Shown one piece after another: positions 34,222 through 45,863 of a stretch of DNA of 64,000 nt. The position numbers and the translations under genes are program-made. Numbering within the stretch: position 1 is the first letter of the stretch; each line of letters opens with the position of its first letter. The notes under the pieces were generated by a model. That model saw only the letters and a program-made list of their open reading frames with translations, did no database searches and was not told the DNA's origin. Source of the DNA: Anastrepha obliqua (lineage: Eukaryota; Arthropoda; Insecta; Diptera; Tephritidae); NCBI RefSeq assembly GCF_027943255.1, contig NC_072893.1:123627784-123691783 (forward strand). Direction: 5' to 3'.

Positions 34222-34470
34222 TCACATATTTGTATTTGCATATGCCTTCTTCCTGTGTGCATGGTAATGAACCATTTCTCTGTTGAGAATAGGACGATGA
34301 TAGGAAAAGTAGGAAATGAAAGGGAGTGTTTCGAGTGTAAAGTGTCTTGAAAAAGGCAAATCGATGATGGTGCCTCTTAGTGTTGTTGACTTTTTAACGT
34401 CTGATGCACAATCGAAATTGATGATATCTTTCATGAATTTGATAAATGTTTCGTCATTTGTCACGTTTGT
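34222..34470 (-). pseudogene. Possible C-terminal fragment of a Helentron-type endonuclease
   Basis: A minus-strand frame (34222-34506) encodes TNDETFIKFMKDIINFDC, then STTLRGTIIDLPFSR, then TLETLPFISYFSYHRPILNR. A T-T-x-R-G-T-x-I-D motif followed by a hydrophobic YFSYHRP tail resembles the end of endonuclease/exonuclease-phosphatase-like nucleases, including those appended to Pif1-like helicases in Helentrons. Upstream catalytic motifs are not visible, and the first dozen residues may not be homologous. It has no neighbours of the same element that I can identify. The frame is clean over about 80 codons, so it is either young or still coding. Family assignment is from memory of such proteins and is tentative. 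Confidence 0.4.
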
Positions 34471-34639
34471 GTAAATGTAAATTGACCTATTCCATTGCGA
34501 TTCCATTTACCTCCTTCTCTATATCGATACAAAATATCTATCAAACAAATAAAATTAAAATTTTGTTTTGAAAATTGCAACCATTGCATCAGTATTTGCT
34601 TATGACGTTGTCACGTTAAACTATCGTCAGTAAACCGAC

Positions 34640-37280
34640 TTTACAGACAACCTCTTTTTTTTTTTTTAAATAACATTTTTTTTTAAGATTGAAATGTGAA
34701 AATTTTGTTGATTTCTATATATTTTTTAATTTAGAAACTTGAATTTTTATTTTTAGTTTCTGGTTAAAGTTTTAAATATTATTTTGTACTTGTAATTTAC
34801 CGAGTTAAACTAAATTAAATCTTTTAATATCCTTATAAACTTTTAAAAAGTGTTAAGTGTTTGTAATTGTGCAAATTTTATTATTTTCATGTATTATTGT
34901 ATTATATTATACTTTTATTTTGAATTTTATTTTAAAACTTTATTTAAAAATTAAAAAAATTTTCCCAAATTATTAATATATTTTTTTCTTGAATAATTTT
35001 TTGTTTCCGTAATTTTCCAAATTATTTTCTCATTTGTTCTTATATTTTAAAATAGTTTCTTTTGCATTTTTACGAACTTAAAGTTTTTTTAGTTTTACTT
35101 TCAAAATAATTTATTTTTCTAGGTTTGAATGTTCAGTTTTTATTCTTAATTTTTCGTTAAATTTTTAAATACTTTTTTGTTATTGCAGTTTTCTAAAATA
35201 AACCTTTATTTATTTCGTTTTAAATTTTTTAGTATAATAAGTTTTTGTTTCTGTGATTTTGCAAACTTATTTTTTTCATTTGGATTGAAAATGCAAAATT
35301 TTGTTTAAGTTTTTAAACAAATTTTCTTCTTTAACTTTCAAATTTTAATTTTTTTTTTAATAACTCCTTAAATTTTTAAAAGAATTTTTGTTTTGTAATA
35401 AATACTTTTTAATTTATTGGAAATTATTTTTTTTAATTTAATCTTAAAAGTTTAAATATTTTTAGTTTTGTATTAAATATTTTGTTTTAATTTTGAAGTT
35501 TTAAAGTTTTTAAATATAATTTTTTCTTTCTATAGTCAAATTTTAATTTTTATTTTTAATTTTAATAAATTTTTGGTTTTGTAATCTTCCAAATAAATCG
35601 TTTTTATTTGTAGGAAAATTTTAGTGGAGCCTTTTGTTTTTGTAACTTTGCAAATTAATTTTTTTAATTTAATTTTAAAAGTTAAATATTTTTAGTTTTG
35701 TATTAATATATATTTTTTTAATTTTAAAGTTTTAACATTTTTTAAATACAATTTTTTCTTTTTATTGTGAAAGTTTTATTTTTATTTTTAATTTCTCGTT
35801 AAATTTTTGAATAATTTTTTGTTTTTGTAATTTTCCGTATTGAAATTTTTTATTTCTCAATAAATTTTTAAATATCTTGTTGTGTTTGTATTTTCTAATC
35901 GACATTTTTTTATAATTTTTTTTTAATTTTGGAGGTGTACATTTTTTTCAATTTTTTATTAAATTTTGAAACTTTTTTTTCAATTTTTCGATATATTTTT
36001 AAATAATCTTTTTTTATTGATAGATGTCTTCATTTTATTTTCAAAGTTTAGTTTTGATTTTGATTTCATTTAAATTTTTAAATAGTTTTTTGTTTGTGTA
36101 ATTTTCCAATTTACTTTTTTTATTTCTCAACAAATTTTTGAACAATTTGTTGTGTTTGTAATTTCGCAAAATAAATTTTTTTCAATTCTAGGTACATTTT
36201 TGTAGTTTTAAAATAAATAATGTTTTGAATTTTGGAAGTGAAAGTTTTTTTTTTTGATTTTTCAAATATAATTTTTTATTTAATTTTGAAACTTTATTTT
36301 TTCATTTCTATATTTTTAAATATTTTAAATATATTTTGAAATAATTTTTGTATTGAATTTTTGAGATATAAATATTTTTATTTCTTGCTAAATTTGTTTA
36401 GTTGTAATAACATATTTTTTTGTTGTAATTTTGAAAGTTTAAATGTTTTTAAATATATTGTTTTTATTTTTCATTTCTCGTTAAATTTTTAAGTAGTTTT
36501 TTGTTTGTGTAATTTTCCAAGTTACTTTTTTTTATTTCTTGCTATATTTTTTTTAGTTTTGAAATAAATAATATTTTTGGTTTTGGAAGTGTAAAATCTT
36601 ATATTTTTAGTTTTTATATAATTTTGTAGCTGTAATTTTTATTTCTAATTCCTCGTTAAATTTTAAAAAAATTTTTGTAATTTTGCTAATTTAGTTTTTT
36701 AATTTGTTGCAAATTTTCAAACAGTTCTTTTGTTGTTATTTTACAACTTTTATTTCCTATATATACGTTTTTAATTTCGAAAGTCTAACATTTTAAAATT
36801 TTTTTCATGTAATTTTTTTCTTTGATTTTGAACGTTTAATTTTTATCTTTATTTTTTCGTAAAATTTGAATTCTTTTTAAATAACTTTTTTTTTAATTTT
36901 ACAAATTTACCTTTTTTATTTCTAATAAAATTTTTAAATAATTTTTGTTTTGTAAATGTGTTGCTTTTTATTTCTTATTAAATTTTTAATAATTTTTTTA
37001 TTTTGTGATTTTGGAAATTTTACTTTTTTATTTCTAATTAAATTTTTACATAAATTTTTAATGTTGTAATTTTGCAAATTTGATTTTTTTATTTCTTATT
37101 ATATTAAAATTTTTTTTATTTTTTATTGAATTTTTACATAATTGTTTCATTTTGTAAATAAACTTTTTTATTTCTTATTCATTTTTTTAATAATGTTTAA
37201 TTTTTGGAATTTTGTAAATTTGATTTTTTACTTCGTATTAAATTTTTTATTTTTGTAATTTTGCAAATTTGATTTATTGC
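34640..37280 (-). repeat. T-rich degenerate array with recurring ~100-bp blocks
   Basis: About 2.6 kb of TTTTTAATTTT, TTTTTATTTCT and TTTTGTAATTTT words. Longer blocks recur: TTTTTGTTTKTGTAATTTTC followed by TTTATTTCTCAAYAAATTTTT and TTGTTGTGTTTGTA occurs near 35815 and 36086, and partly again near 36494. The A-rich strand is the minus strand here, opposite to the arrays at 13.8 and 20.7 kb. There is no coding potential. Confidence 0.8.
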
Positions 37281-38885
37281 GCTCTTCACTTGTCTACAAC
37301 ACAATTCCGTTGAATTGTCTGCGCTTTTCAGTAGCGGAAAACTTTTGCAGGCAAATATGATTTGACATTGTTTTTGTTGGTTTTCTATCAGCTCAGTTGA
37401 TTATATTATAAGCAACCACTGCTGCTGTTGCCACAATTGATTTGATTAGTGACATGAACGCTTTGTTCGATAATTACAGGCAATTACATTTGCATAGCTT
37501 TTATATTTATAGAAAAATTGCATTATCTCATTTGCTTTTACTGGGCAAATTTCATAACACAGATTGTAAAATTATTGCTGCTACCAAACAATTTTATCGC
37601 ATGCTACAAAAAGTAATTAAAAAAAAAATAAATAAATAAATACAGAAATAACTCATTCAATTTAAATAGAGAATTTAAGTAGGGCAAGTCCTCGCCTCCA
37701 ATGGCACATCAAATCACACCATTTTGGTTGATGATATTCAAAAGCAAATAAATATTCAATAAACACAAGCTCGTGCTTGCTTTTGCTGCGCCTGCACAGC
37801 TGCAAGCAACCTCGCCACCACTAGCAAATCTCTGTTTATGTTCCGTTATTTGAGCATCAGAAAGTTTCATTTCAATAAATTAAATGATACGTAAAATCGT
37901 AAACAATTGGCTTTTGCTAAATAATTGAAATATATTTATTCGCCTGTTTATTTGTATAAACAGTTATCATGGAAATTCACTTCTGTTTATTTTAACGGCC
38001 GCATGGCGTAGATGCACTTTCGTTTGAATATTAATAATTAGCTATGAATGAATATTGAAATGATATAAGGAGAGAATATACAGGGCTGGAGAAATTAATT
38101 GCGTTGCGTGTTTTTTTTTTTAAAGAAAGAAAAAATCAAATTCTCAGAATTTTGAACACGTAGGAAAGCGGATGCCGTTAAACAGCTTTTCCCCCTTTCT
38201 TCTTCCTAGCATTCCAGCGTACACTGCAGCGATTATGTTAAAGGCTGAAACATTGGAGATTGAACAGATCCTGATGCCTACGTCCAACAGCTAACATTCA
38301 GCTCTACATTCTTCCTTTTTGCTAAAACGCCAGTTTCCATAAATGTGCCACAGAATCTATAGCTGGAACACTCGAAGAACATCTCTCACTTACTATAAAC
38401 ATCAGACATGATGATGATCATATTATGGAAATTTTGCTTTCCTCAAGTGTTGGATTTACTTTTTAATTGCCTACTCAGTCTTAAGTAGCACTTGTTCATG
38501 AGAGTGAGTCTGCGTTGGATCTCAAGAATGCCATTCTATCTATCTACATTGTTAGTGCTAGTTTAGAAGTAAACAAAGTTCTCCACTACTTTGTAGTTGT
38601 AACTGTTACTACTGATGTGAGTGCTAAGACGGCAAATTGCTGATTGTTTACCCAGTGACTGGTACTAGCCCCACTCACAGTCACACATATTCGCTCACTT
38701 TTTCTTAATAAGCTGTGATAGCAATTCACTGATAGCTGTTAGGAAACTTCGACAATTTGTGCTATCATCTTTTCTCAAAAAATCGCGCTTTAAATGAAAC
38801 GCGGACAGCTAATTTCAACAGGGAGTAGTAGTAGTATTAGAAAAGTATGGATGGCGGAAGGGACAACTTTCAACGTGTCCACCTT
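37281..38885. other. No recognised feature
   Basis: Unique AT-rich DNA. Frames 37442-37639 (plus) and 38790-39020 (minus) have no domain. CAGGGCTGGAGAAATTAATTG at 38086 has a mariner-end look, but no partner end was found. Confidence 0.4.
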
Positions 38886-38889
38886 TAAC

Positions 38890-39480
38890 ATATATACAGA
38901 CGGCTCGAAGAGGTGAGAAGAAGGTTGAAAGAGGGTGTTGTAACCGCAGTATTCGGATTTTGGAATTAGCTTATGAACAATCATACAAATTACTGGACTA
39001 CTGCAGTGCTTTAGTTCCAAGCTGAGATTTCAAGTTTCAAGCAACGAAAGCAGCAGACATAGCCATAGAGAGCGCTCCTCCAAACACTCCTCCGAAGTCT
39101 CAAATAAACTTTTACAGTGACAGACAAGCAGCCATCAAAGCAGTAGCTTCTGAAATGACAAACTCAGACTGCTTACGACAACACCAGGAAAGGATGGATT
39201 CGCTCGGAACTGAGAAACAAGCCACCATCTACTGGGTTCTAGGACACAAGGGAATTACAGGAAATGAGAAAGTGTATATGCTAGCCAAAGCAGGCGCAAA
39301 TCTTGCTGTAGATAGCACGGCCGATACGCAAGCACCCCTCTGCAAACAACGACTAAATGCATAGAGTATTGACGCAGGAAGTGAATTCAGGATGGGGAAG
39401 AAGCAGCTCATGCAGGATCGCAAAAACCACGCTACGCAGGCACAATGCCACTCAGCGCACGTCGAAGGGTGAATGAATCT
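38890..39480 (+). pseudogene. Non-LTR retrotransposon RNase H fragment
   Basis: IYTDGSKR (first D) is near 38889-38912 and is followed by a stop. A degenerate AEISSFKQ (E) lies near 39020. NFYSDRQAAIKAVASEM (D) begins near 39108. The frame 39155-39364 ends the domain with IYWVLGHKGITGNEKVYMLA, where the last catalytic D is replaced in NEKVYMLAK. RIAKTTLRRHN continues in another frame to about 39460. Frameshifts and stops make it inactive. A C-terminal piece of a similar element occurs at 40745-41010. Confidence 0.65.
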
Positions 39481-40068
39481 TCTGGACGTTTAATTTCATG
39501 ATAGATTTTCAGTTCATCCGAGTATACAGGAAATTACACTTGGGAAAACAGGAGAAAAGGAGAAGAAGAGGACAAATAGTAACGGTCTTAGGACACTCCC
39601 TTTGTGGGATACCAGAGGAGGCTACAAAAGATTAAGACGATATATTGTTAGGTGAACAAAGTGTCTGTTATCGGGATAGTAAGTTAGTCTCTTAAGAAAT
39701 TGCGAGTGAAAGCCGAGACCCTCAATTATCTTCCATATGCCAGTATCACCCATAGCCTCGTTGTGCTGATTCCAACATGAGTTTATTTTACATATGAAAT
39801 CTGTTAGGGACCGTTAAACTTTCGGGTAGATTCTATAAAAAGCTGTGATCTACATAAATAAATGATACTTTGGATGACTTTCCTTGCCCTGATCATAATA
39901 ATTCTAACATAAATTTGTATTGATATGAATCTTATTAGTGGTTATAGATGGGATATGGTATAGATGGGAAAATTCTACAAAAAAGTAGATTTCATAAATC
40001 AAGTAATACTTTTTCCAACATAGATTTGTTCTAGATCACCATGGAGATCACTATTTTGTTAACTTTTT
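39481..40068. other. No recognised feature
   Basis: Possibly further debris of the preceding element up to about 39720, then AT-rich sequence. No confident domain. Confidence 0.35.
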
Positions 40069-40364
40069 AATTGGCGCGTACACTTCTGTTAGGTGTTTGG
40101 GCGAGCTCATACTCATATTTGTGGTGCGCTCCTTGATGTTGCTCCACTAATGGAGGGATCTACAGTTTTAAGCCGACTCCGAACAGAAAATGGTTTCTTT
40201 ATGAGAAGCTGCTTCATGGCAGAATACTCTTGGAGGTTTGCTATTGACTGCCGAGGGGCGACTGCTTTTAGAAAAATTTTAAATTAATTTTGCTTTGCAC
40301 GGAGACTCGAACCTTTGTCTCCCGAATTATATTCACGCGCCAGTCACTCAACTACGGCGCCAAT
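40069..40364 (-). mobile_element. tRNA-derived SINE (family 1), near full length
   Basis: On the minus strand the head carries an A-box-like TAGTTGAGTGACTGG (40342-40356) and a B box GGTTCGAGTCTCC (40301-40313), the promoter elements read by RNA polymerase III. The body follows with GTCGCCCCTCGGCAGTC, CAAACCTCCAAGAGTATTC, TGCCATGAAGCAGCTTCTCA and a GTACGCGCCAATT end at 40069. This is the best-preserved head of family 1 in the window. It interrupts non-LTR debris. Confidence 0.8.
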
Positions 40365-40740
40365 TTTTCGCCCAACCATAATTTGGCTTCTCTCATCTGC
40401 CTACCTTTCCACGAAAGTCACTCTCTGTTCCTTCTGCTGCCATGCTCCATAATACCAATTGCGTTTCTATTTTTCCAATGACATCCTTTGCTGCATTCAG
40501 TAGACGTGATTTATTGCTTCACTCAGAGAGAAGGTCTTGTTCAAACCTCTACCGATTCAATCGATTAATTTTCATGTTTTTGATGCTATGATTATTGCAA
40601 CTAAGGGATAAAACGAGGTGAATCAACCTCTATGAATGGGATCAGCGATTATGTGTGCAATTTACATAAAGAGCGATGATCCAGTCTGGAGAGCTGCAGA
40701 ACTGCAAATTGTTTTGCGACAAGCCTGAACAGAAAACTGT
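40365..40740. other. No recognised feature
   Basis: AT-rich, no domain or repeat recognised. Confidence 0.4.
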
Positions 40741-40744
40741 TGAG

Positions 40745-41010
40745 CTTTCTTCTAAAACTTGGAAGAAAAGACGTTCAGTTGAAGGTCGGTAGTATTACAG
40801 GACATTTTCCATGGGGTCAGCATATGACTTCCATTGGAGGAGCCGATTTGCTTTTCTTGCTTGGAAGAGGCGAATAGCACTGAGCATTTTCTCTGTGAGT
40901 GTTCTGCCTTTGCTAGAGCAAGGCTACGAATGTTAGGTGAGTAAAATTCGTTCTCTGAAATTGGAGGATATATATTCAGGTTTACCAAAGAATCTGGAAC
41001 CATTCAAGGT
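40745..41010 (+). pseudogene. Non-LTR retrotransposon C-terminal fragment
   Basis: The plus strand reads VGSITGHFPWGQHMTSIGGA, then after a frameshift EHFLCECSAFARARLRMLGE and EIGGYIFRFTKESGT. This is the TGH...HFLCxC tail that follows RNase H in LOA-, R1- and I-related elements. It may be the far end of the RNase H fragment at 38.9 kb, separated by the SINE and other sequence. Confidence 0.65.
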
Positions 41011-41842
41011 CCAAGTATATTCATAACAACCAATTTTTTATTAATAATACTCAATTTGTTTCCAGTCATTGTCGTGAAAAGGCTGTGAATTCCGTCCGAG
41101 GCTTAACAAATTTCTACTATGGGCTCTTACGTAGCGGCTCCAAAACTCAGTGCATGGCGCCGCACTACGCGCAGATGTTAGTTTTGCAGTCGTTCGGCTG
41201 CTTCTTATACCAGATTTGTCGGATGATTCACATTTGCACTAGCAATTCGCTGCTAAAAAAATACTTAAAACCTCTTCAATGGACTTTTATTCAACAAACC
41301 TTAAGCTTTGTTTTTCAAAATTAAATTCGCTAATTTGAGTGACTAAAAGAAGCAGCTTGATTTCGTCACTCGCAAAAAAGGTGAAAGCATGCCGGTAATT
41401 TGACAAAACAAAATTTACCCAGATAAAAATTAAGAAAACAATGAAGCGCACACAAATACACTAACACAATGCGCTAGGCAAACCAGACGTTTGCCAACAA
41501 AGAAAAGCGAATTTGGGTGCTATCAAAATGACAAAGGCAAACAGGTAAAAAGTTTTTTTTATTATGTTTCCACCCGCAAAGTAGAGTTCAACGCACGGAT
41601 TGTCTGATTGGCTGTTTGGGCTGTCTGAACTTTATGTACGTGTGTGATCACCTTTGACTACGTAAATTCACACAATTTTGTCAAATGTGACAAGGAGTTT
41701 AGGTGGTGCTGCAATGTAGAGGATGTGAAGAGAAGATGTGTGTTTTTTTTGTTTTTGGCTCTATGTAAGGCTTGCAATATTTTCGGTAATTGCCTAAAAT
41801 GCTTTGTGTTGGTGGTGTTTAGATTGATATTGATGAGGGAAA
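41011..41842. other. No recognised feature
   Basis: Frames 41085-41324 and 41644-41910 (plus) have no domain; the second merely runs into the poly-G tract. Confidence 0.4.
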
Positions 41843-41871
41843 GGGGGGGGGGGGGGGGGGGGGGGGGGGGG
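41843..41871 (+). repeat. 29-bp uninterrupted G tract
   Basis: An unbroken G run is flanked by GAGGGAAA and by a purine-rich GGGAAAGGGAGTGGGGAGAAA stretch (41887-41907). It is striking in an AT-rich region. The exact length may be an assembly estimate. Confidence 0.85.
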
Positions 41872-41974
41872 AAGCGTGGCGTAGAGGGAAAGGGAGTGGG
41901 GAGAAAGTAAGGGAAAGAGATATTTTTTTACTTAATGATGCAAGGTCAGAAGGTCGAGTAGACAAATGTTGCTC

Positions 41975-42060
41975 CCTGGTGGCGTATTGATGTGGTGCCA
42001 CGAATGCAGGAATCTACAACTGTAGACCCTCCCCGAAGAGTAGATGGATTTTATATGGCA
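41975..42060 (-). mobile_element. Diverged SINE (family 1) fragment
   Basis: On the plus strand TGGCGTATTGATGTGGTGCC, ACGAATGCAGGAATCTACA, CCCGAAGAGTAGATGG and TTTTATATGGCAG align in order with the SINE body at 42255-42475. Both ends are missing. Confidence 0.5.
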
Positions 42061-42254
42061 GCGTTGGGCTCAGAGATCGTCTATTGCTTATCGACTACTA
42101 TAAGAAAAATATTTTCTTCTTGAATTTCACGTTTCATGCACGAAATGAACCCATCGCATAATAATCGCTCACAAATCCACTCGAATATGGCGAGAATGTT
42201 TTTTTGAGACAGAGAAAAATCAATAAAAGAAGTGGTAAATTCGCATAACATCTA

Positions 42255-42475
42255 TCCAATTTGTGGCGTGTGTCTTGATGTTGATCCACAAAATGGAGGG
42301 ACCTACAGCTTTAAGCCAACTCCGAATGGTAAACGGGTTTTTAAGAGGAGCTTTTTCATGGCAGAAATATACTCGGAGGTTTGCCGTGGGGCGATCGCTA
42401 TTACAAAACATTTTTTCATTTTTTTATACGCACTCTCGAATGGTAGTCACGCAGCTTTCCATTCAGCCACGGAAT
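42255..42475 (-). mobile_element. tRNA-derived SINE (family 1), B box lost
   Basis: The minus-strand head reads CCGTGGCTGAATGGAAAGC with A-box-like TGGCTGAATGG (42460-42470) and then GACTACCATTCGAGAGTG. The B-box segment is absent, as in the copy at 22.4 kb. The body continues (CGATCGCCCCACGG, CAAACCTCCGAGTATATTTC, TGCCATGAAAAAGCTCC) to about 42255. Shared loss of the B box suggests a subfamily. Confidence 0.75.
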
Positions 42476-43380
42476 TCTTTTTCGATCTATAAACTATTTT
42501 TGGTTACCAGAAACACCCAGGTTTTCATTCCATCTGAAAATAATTCATCAGCAGTTGATAGAAGGAGTTGCTCTTCTATTCTAGTTTAAATCAATATAAT
42601 TTCTCCAGTTAACTTACACTGCACCTTTTCCTACTCGTAGTTTCCGAAATACCTCAATGCACTTGCCTTATTCAAATTATTGCCACATAAATATTAAAAA
42701 AAAACATTTAGGTATTAGGGCAGATGCTGCCTCCATCGCTTGCCCCTTCCTCCAGATTCCAGATTGGACGTAACCATTTGTTATGGTTATAAAATTTAAT
42801 TGCCAACAAATTCGCGTAAATCGCATAAAATAACGGCCTGGTGCTGCTGGTGAAGAGGAGGCAGTCGAGTGCTCAGTTGTACGCTAGCTAACTGTCACAA
42901 TGACGGTAGTAAAATGTTGAAAAGCAATAGTTAGGAGGGGGTGTGTGAGTGGCTATTTATTGACATCTATGCTTTTTGTGCTTTTCAGAATATGTAACTA
43001 ACTGAAATAGCGGACAAAGAGAAAGCCACACACATACATGCATATTCACTTACAATAAACTGTGCGAGAGTAATAATAATACAGTTTTTTGATTTGTGGT
43101 TGTGTAGTTGCTATCGCTGTGCATCATTGGAATTTTTTTTAAGCTGTGATTTTGTATTGTAATTGAATTTTACACATCACCAAATTGCAATAAAAATAAA
43201 CAATGAAAGCACGAAAAGCAATAGCAGTTGTAGTTAGGTGGGTTTTGCTGCGCTGATTTTTGTCGACGCGAGTTTTGCAACTATTTTAATTTTACAGTTA
43301 TAGAAACGGCACTTTGAAGAGGTTTGAATTTTGCTCTGGAGGAATATTGTATTTTTTATTGTTTTTTAACTTATTTGATG
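42476..43380. other. No recognised feature
   Basis: AT-rich DNA, no domain or repeat recognised. Confidence 0.4.
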
Positions 43381-44320
43381 CTGAGTAATGTTATTTTATG
43401 TTGTGTTATTGTATGTTAAGTTTTATTATGCAATGAATGTTTAGCTGCGTGGAATGTTATGTTATGTTTTTTATACTAAAATGTGGAATGTTATGCTATG
43501 TTTGTTTTGCCAAAGTGTACTATGTTATGCTATGCTTGTTACGTTAACTTTTGGTATGCCTTGGAATAGTATGCTAAAGTGTGGTATCCTATACTATGTT
43601 TGTTATCTTAATTTATGCTGTCTTATGTTAAGTTGTGTTATGTTTGCTATTTTATATTATGTTATGTTAATATATGTTATCTTATGAAAACTTATGTTAT
43701 ATTGTATTTATTATGTTATGTTGATTTATGTAATGATTGTTTGTTATGTTAACTTATGTTATATTATGCTATGTTCTGCTATGCTATTTTGTGTAATGTG
43801 ATGATTGTTATGCTTCTTATGTTATCTTTTGTTGGGCTATGTTTAGGTTATGCTCACTTATATCATATTAACTTATGTTATGTTATGTTCACTTATGTTC
43901 CCTTATGTTATGTTATATTGTGTTATGTTCAACTTGTTATGTTATGTTTGTTGTGCTAACTAGTATTATCTTACGTTATGTTATGTTCTGTTATGCTATG
44001 TTTTATTATGTTATGCTATGTTATGTTATGTTAGGCATGTTATGGTATTCTACGTTATATTATGTCATTATTATTTTATTCTATTATGTAGTGAATTTTT
44101 TGTTACGTTCTGTTATGTTATGTCAAGTTAAGTTATTAAAGTTTATTTTATTTTATTATTTTATATTATGTTTTTCTATTTATTTGATTTAACGCATGGC
44201 ATTTTATTTTATTTCAATTGATTTAATTTAATTTAGTTTAATTTTTCTAAAATTTTGTTATATAGTTACATATATTTTATTTTATATTTATTAAAGACTT
44301 TTTCATTTCCCGTAAATTTT
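43381..44320 (+). repeat. Degenerate TTATG pentamer array
   Basis: TTATG/TGTTA words dominate from about 43381 to 44140, for example TTATGTTATGTTATGC and TATGTTATGTTATGTTA. They then grade into TTTTATTT-type sequence. The three plus-strand frames rich in M, L, C, Y and V (43454-43687, 43756-43959, 43875-44192) are artefacts of the pentamer. Confidence 0.85.
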
Positions 44321-45863
44321 TTATTTAGCCATGAACAAGTGCATTTTGACTACTCTAAAACTCGTTTATGACGCAGCGTGCGTATCCGCCGCTTTCATAT
44401 CTTTCTACCTGCTCCAACTTGTCTCAAACATTTTCTACTTTCCCCTGCATTATTGTGCAGAAGAAATTCAATTTTTCGCACAGCAGGATTTGAGCACTCT
44501 GGATTTTATAATTTGTCTTGAGCGTGTTTCGAGATGCTTCCAACGAAAAAACGCCAAGAAAGCGTTTAGTGGGAGAAATGGTGAATAAGTTAATAAAATT
44601 CTTTGCGAAAAAAATTCTAATAAATTTTCAAACCCAGGTTCATTAAAAATAAATTTATTTTGAGGTGCGCATAAGTATGTATGTCTGTGTGTACCTGCAT
44701 ACTTGCACATGTGCACATGGAATATCAAGTACATGCATAAAATTGCTGAATATACAATTTTTGTTAAATTTATATTGAAAGTTCTTCACGCACGGATTAT
44801 GTATCATAAGTAAATTAATAATGAACATGTTTTTCTTTTCAGACATTTTCTAAGCTGTCATATTAATTTCAAGAGCATGTAAGTAGTGTAAAAAATTATT
44901 TATATTAATAAAATAGATAAATTTAATTTTTATATGTAGACTAGATGAATCCATCATAGTCGGAAATCCATAGAAAATGTTATGCTTCTCAAATTCAATT
45001 AGATTGAATATTATTTTCGAAAGCGCACGAGAGGCGTTTGTTTTACTGCAAACCCGTTCTTTACTACGCTAATTTTAACGGACTTATCTTGTGCGTTTTC
45101 GCGAAAATGCAGGATAGATTAAAATACAACAATATTTTCGTTCAACAGATATCAATTGATTAAATGTTTAAATGTTTAGTTAGTCATAACGAATGAGATT
45201 CTCAACTTTAGATTTCTGCTATTGAAGTGATTCTGTCTTTAGAAAAAGGGCACTTCACAAATCGAGCCTCAATGCTTGCCTCACATTGTCTCCCTAGTGG
45301 AGCTAGTGGGTAAGTGTAACATAATCTAACATTCTCTGTTATAAACAGCCTGTTAGAGCGCTCTTAGCAGCAATGTATTTTTGATATAGGTATATCAAAA
45401 ATGCATCATCAGTACGATGATTTCAAGAAGCATCTGAAGCATCAAATATAGTGCGCTCAGCTGTAAAATAAATCTAAAAGATATATAAATATTTTAATTT
45501 ATAAATATATTAAGCGAGGCACAAGCAAGCCAAACACTATTTTAAGGGCTGCTATATTTTGAATCACTTTTTTATATTTTTGTCTGCGGCGCAACACGTA
45601 TACGCACCGTGGTACCCACCTATTCGTACAAGCAACTTGTTGTGTATTGCTTATTTCCCCCTTTTTTTGTTATTTATTTTGGTTAATGACCGCAGCAGAA
45701 CAAACGAACAAAAAAAAAACGTGAAGTCTGTGGTATTATAGGTTAGCGTGAATCGATAATTTGCAACCGCAACAGCGTTGGGTAGAAAACAGGTAAGGCG
45801 GCGATACGTCTTTAAGCCACAGCACGCACAATCACTTCGCTTGGTGTTTTCATATGCACATTA
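44321..45863. other. No recognised gene
   Basis: A frame at 44331-44588 (plus) begins with a real ATG (AGCCATGAAC) and encodes 85 residues with a hydrophobic middle, but I recognise nothing and see no supporting context. A good donor-like CAG/GTAAGG occurs near 45790, without an identifiable exon. A 34-bp palindrome at 45373 is listed separately. Confidence 0.4.
45373..45406. repeat. 34-bp near-perfect palindrome
   Basis: Two 16-bp arms (ATGTATTTTTGATATA and TATATCAAAAATGCAT) surround a GG centre. Only one of 16 pairs mismatches. No surrounding element was recognised. Confidence 0.9.

Noticed and set aside
43454..44192. Plus-strand open frames rich in M, L, C, Y and V
   Set aside because: Direct translation of the TTATG pentamer array.
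44331..44588. 85-codon frame with an ATG and a hydrophobic middle
   Set aside because: No recognisable family, no splice or promoter context, and it follows a low-complexity array. The length is within chance.
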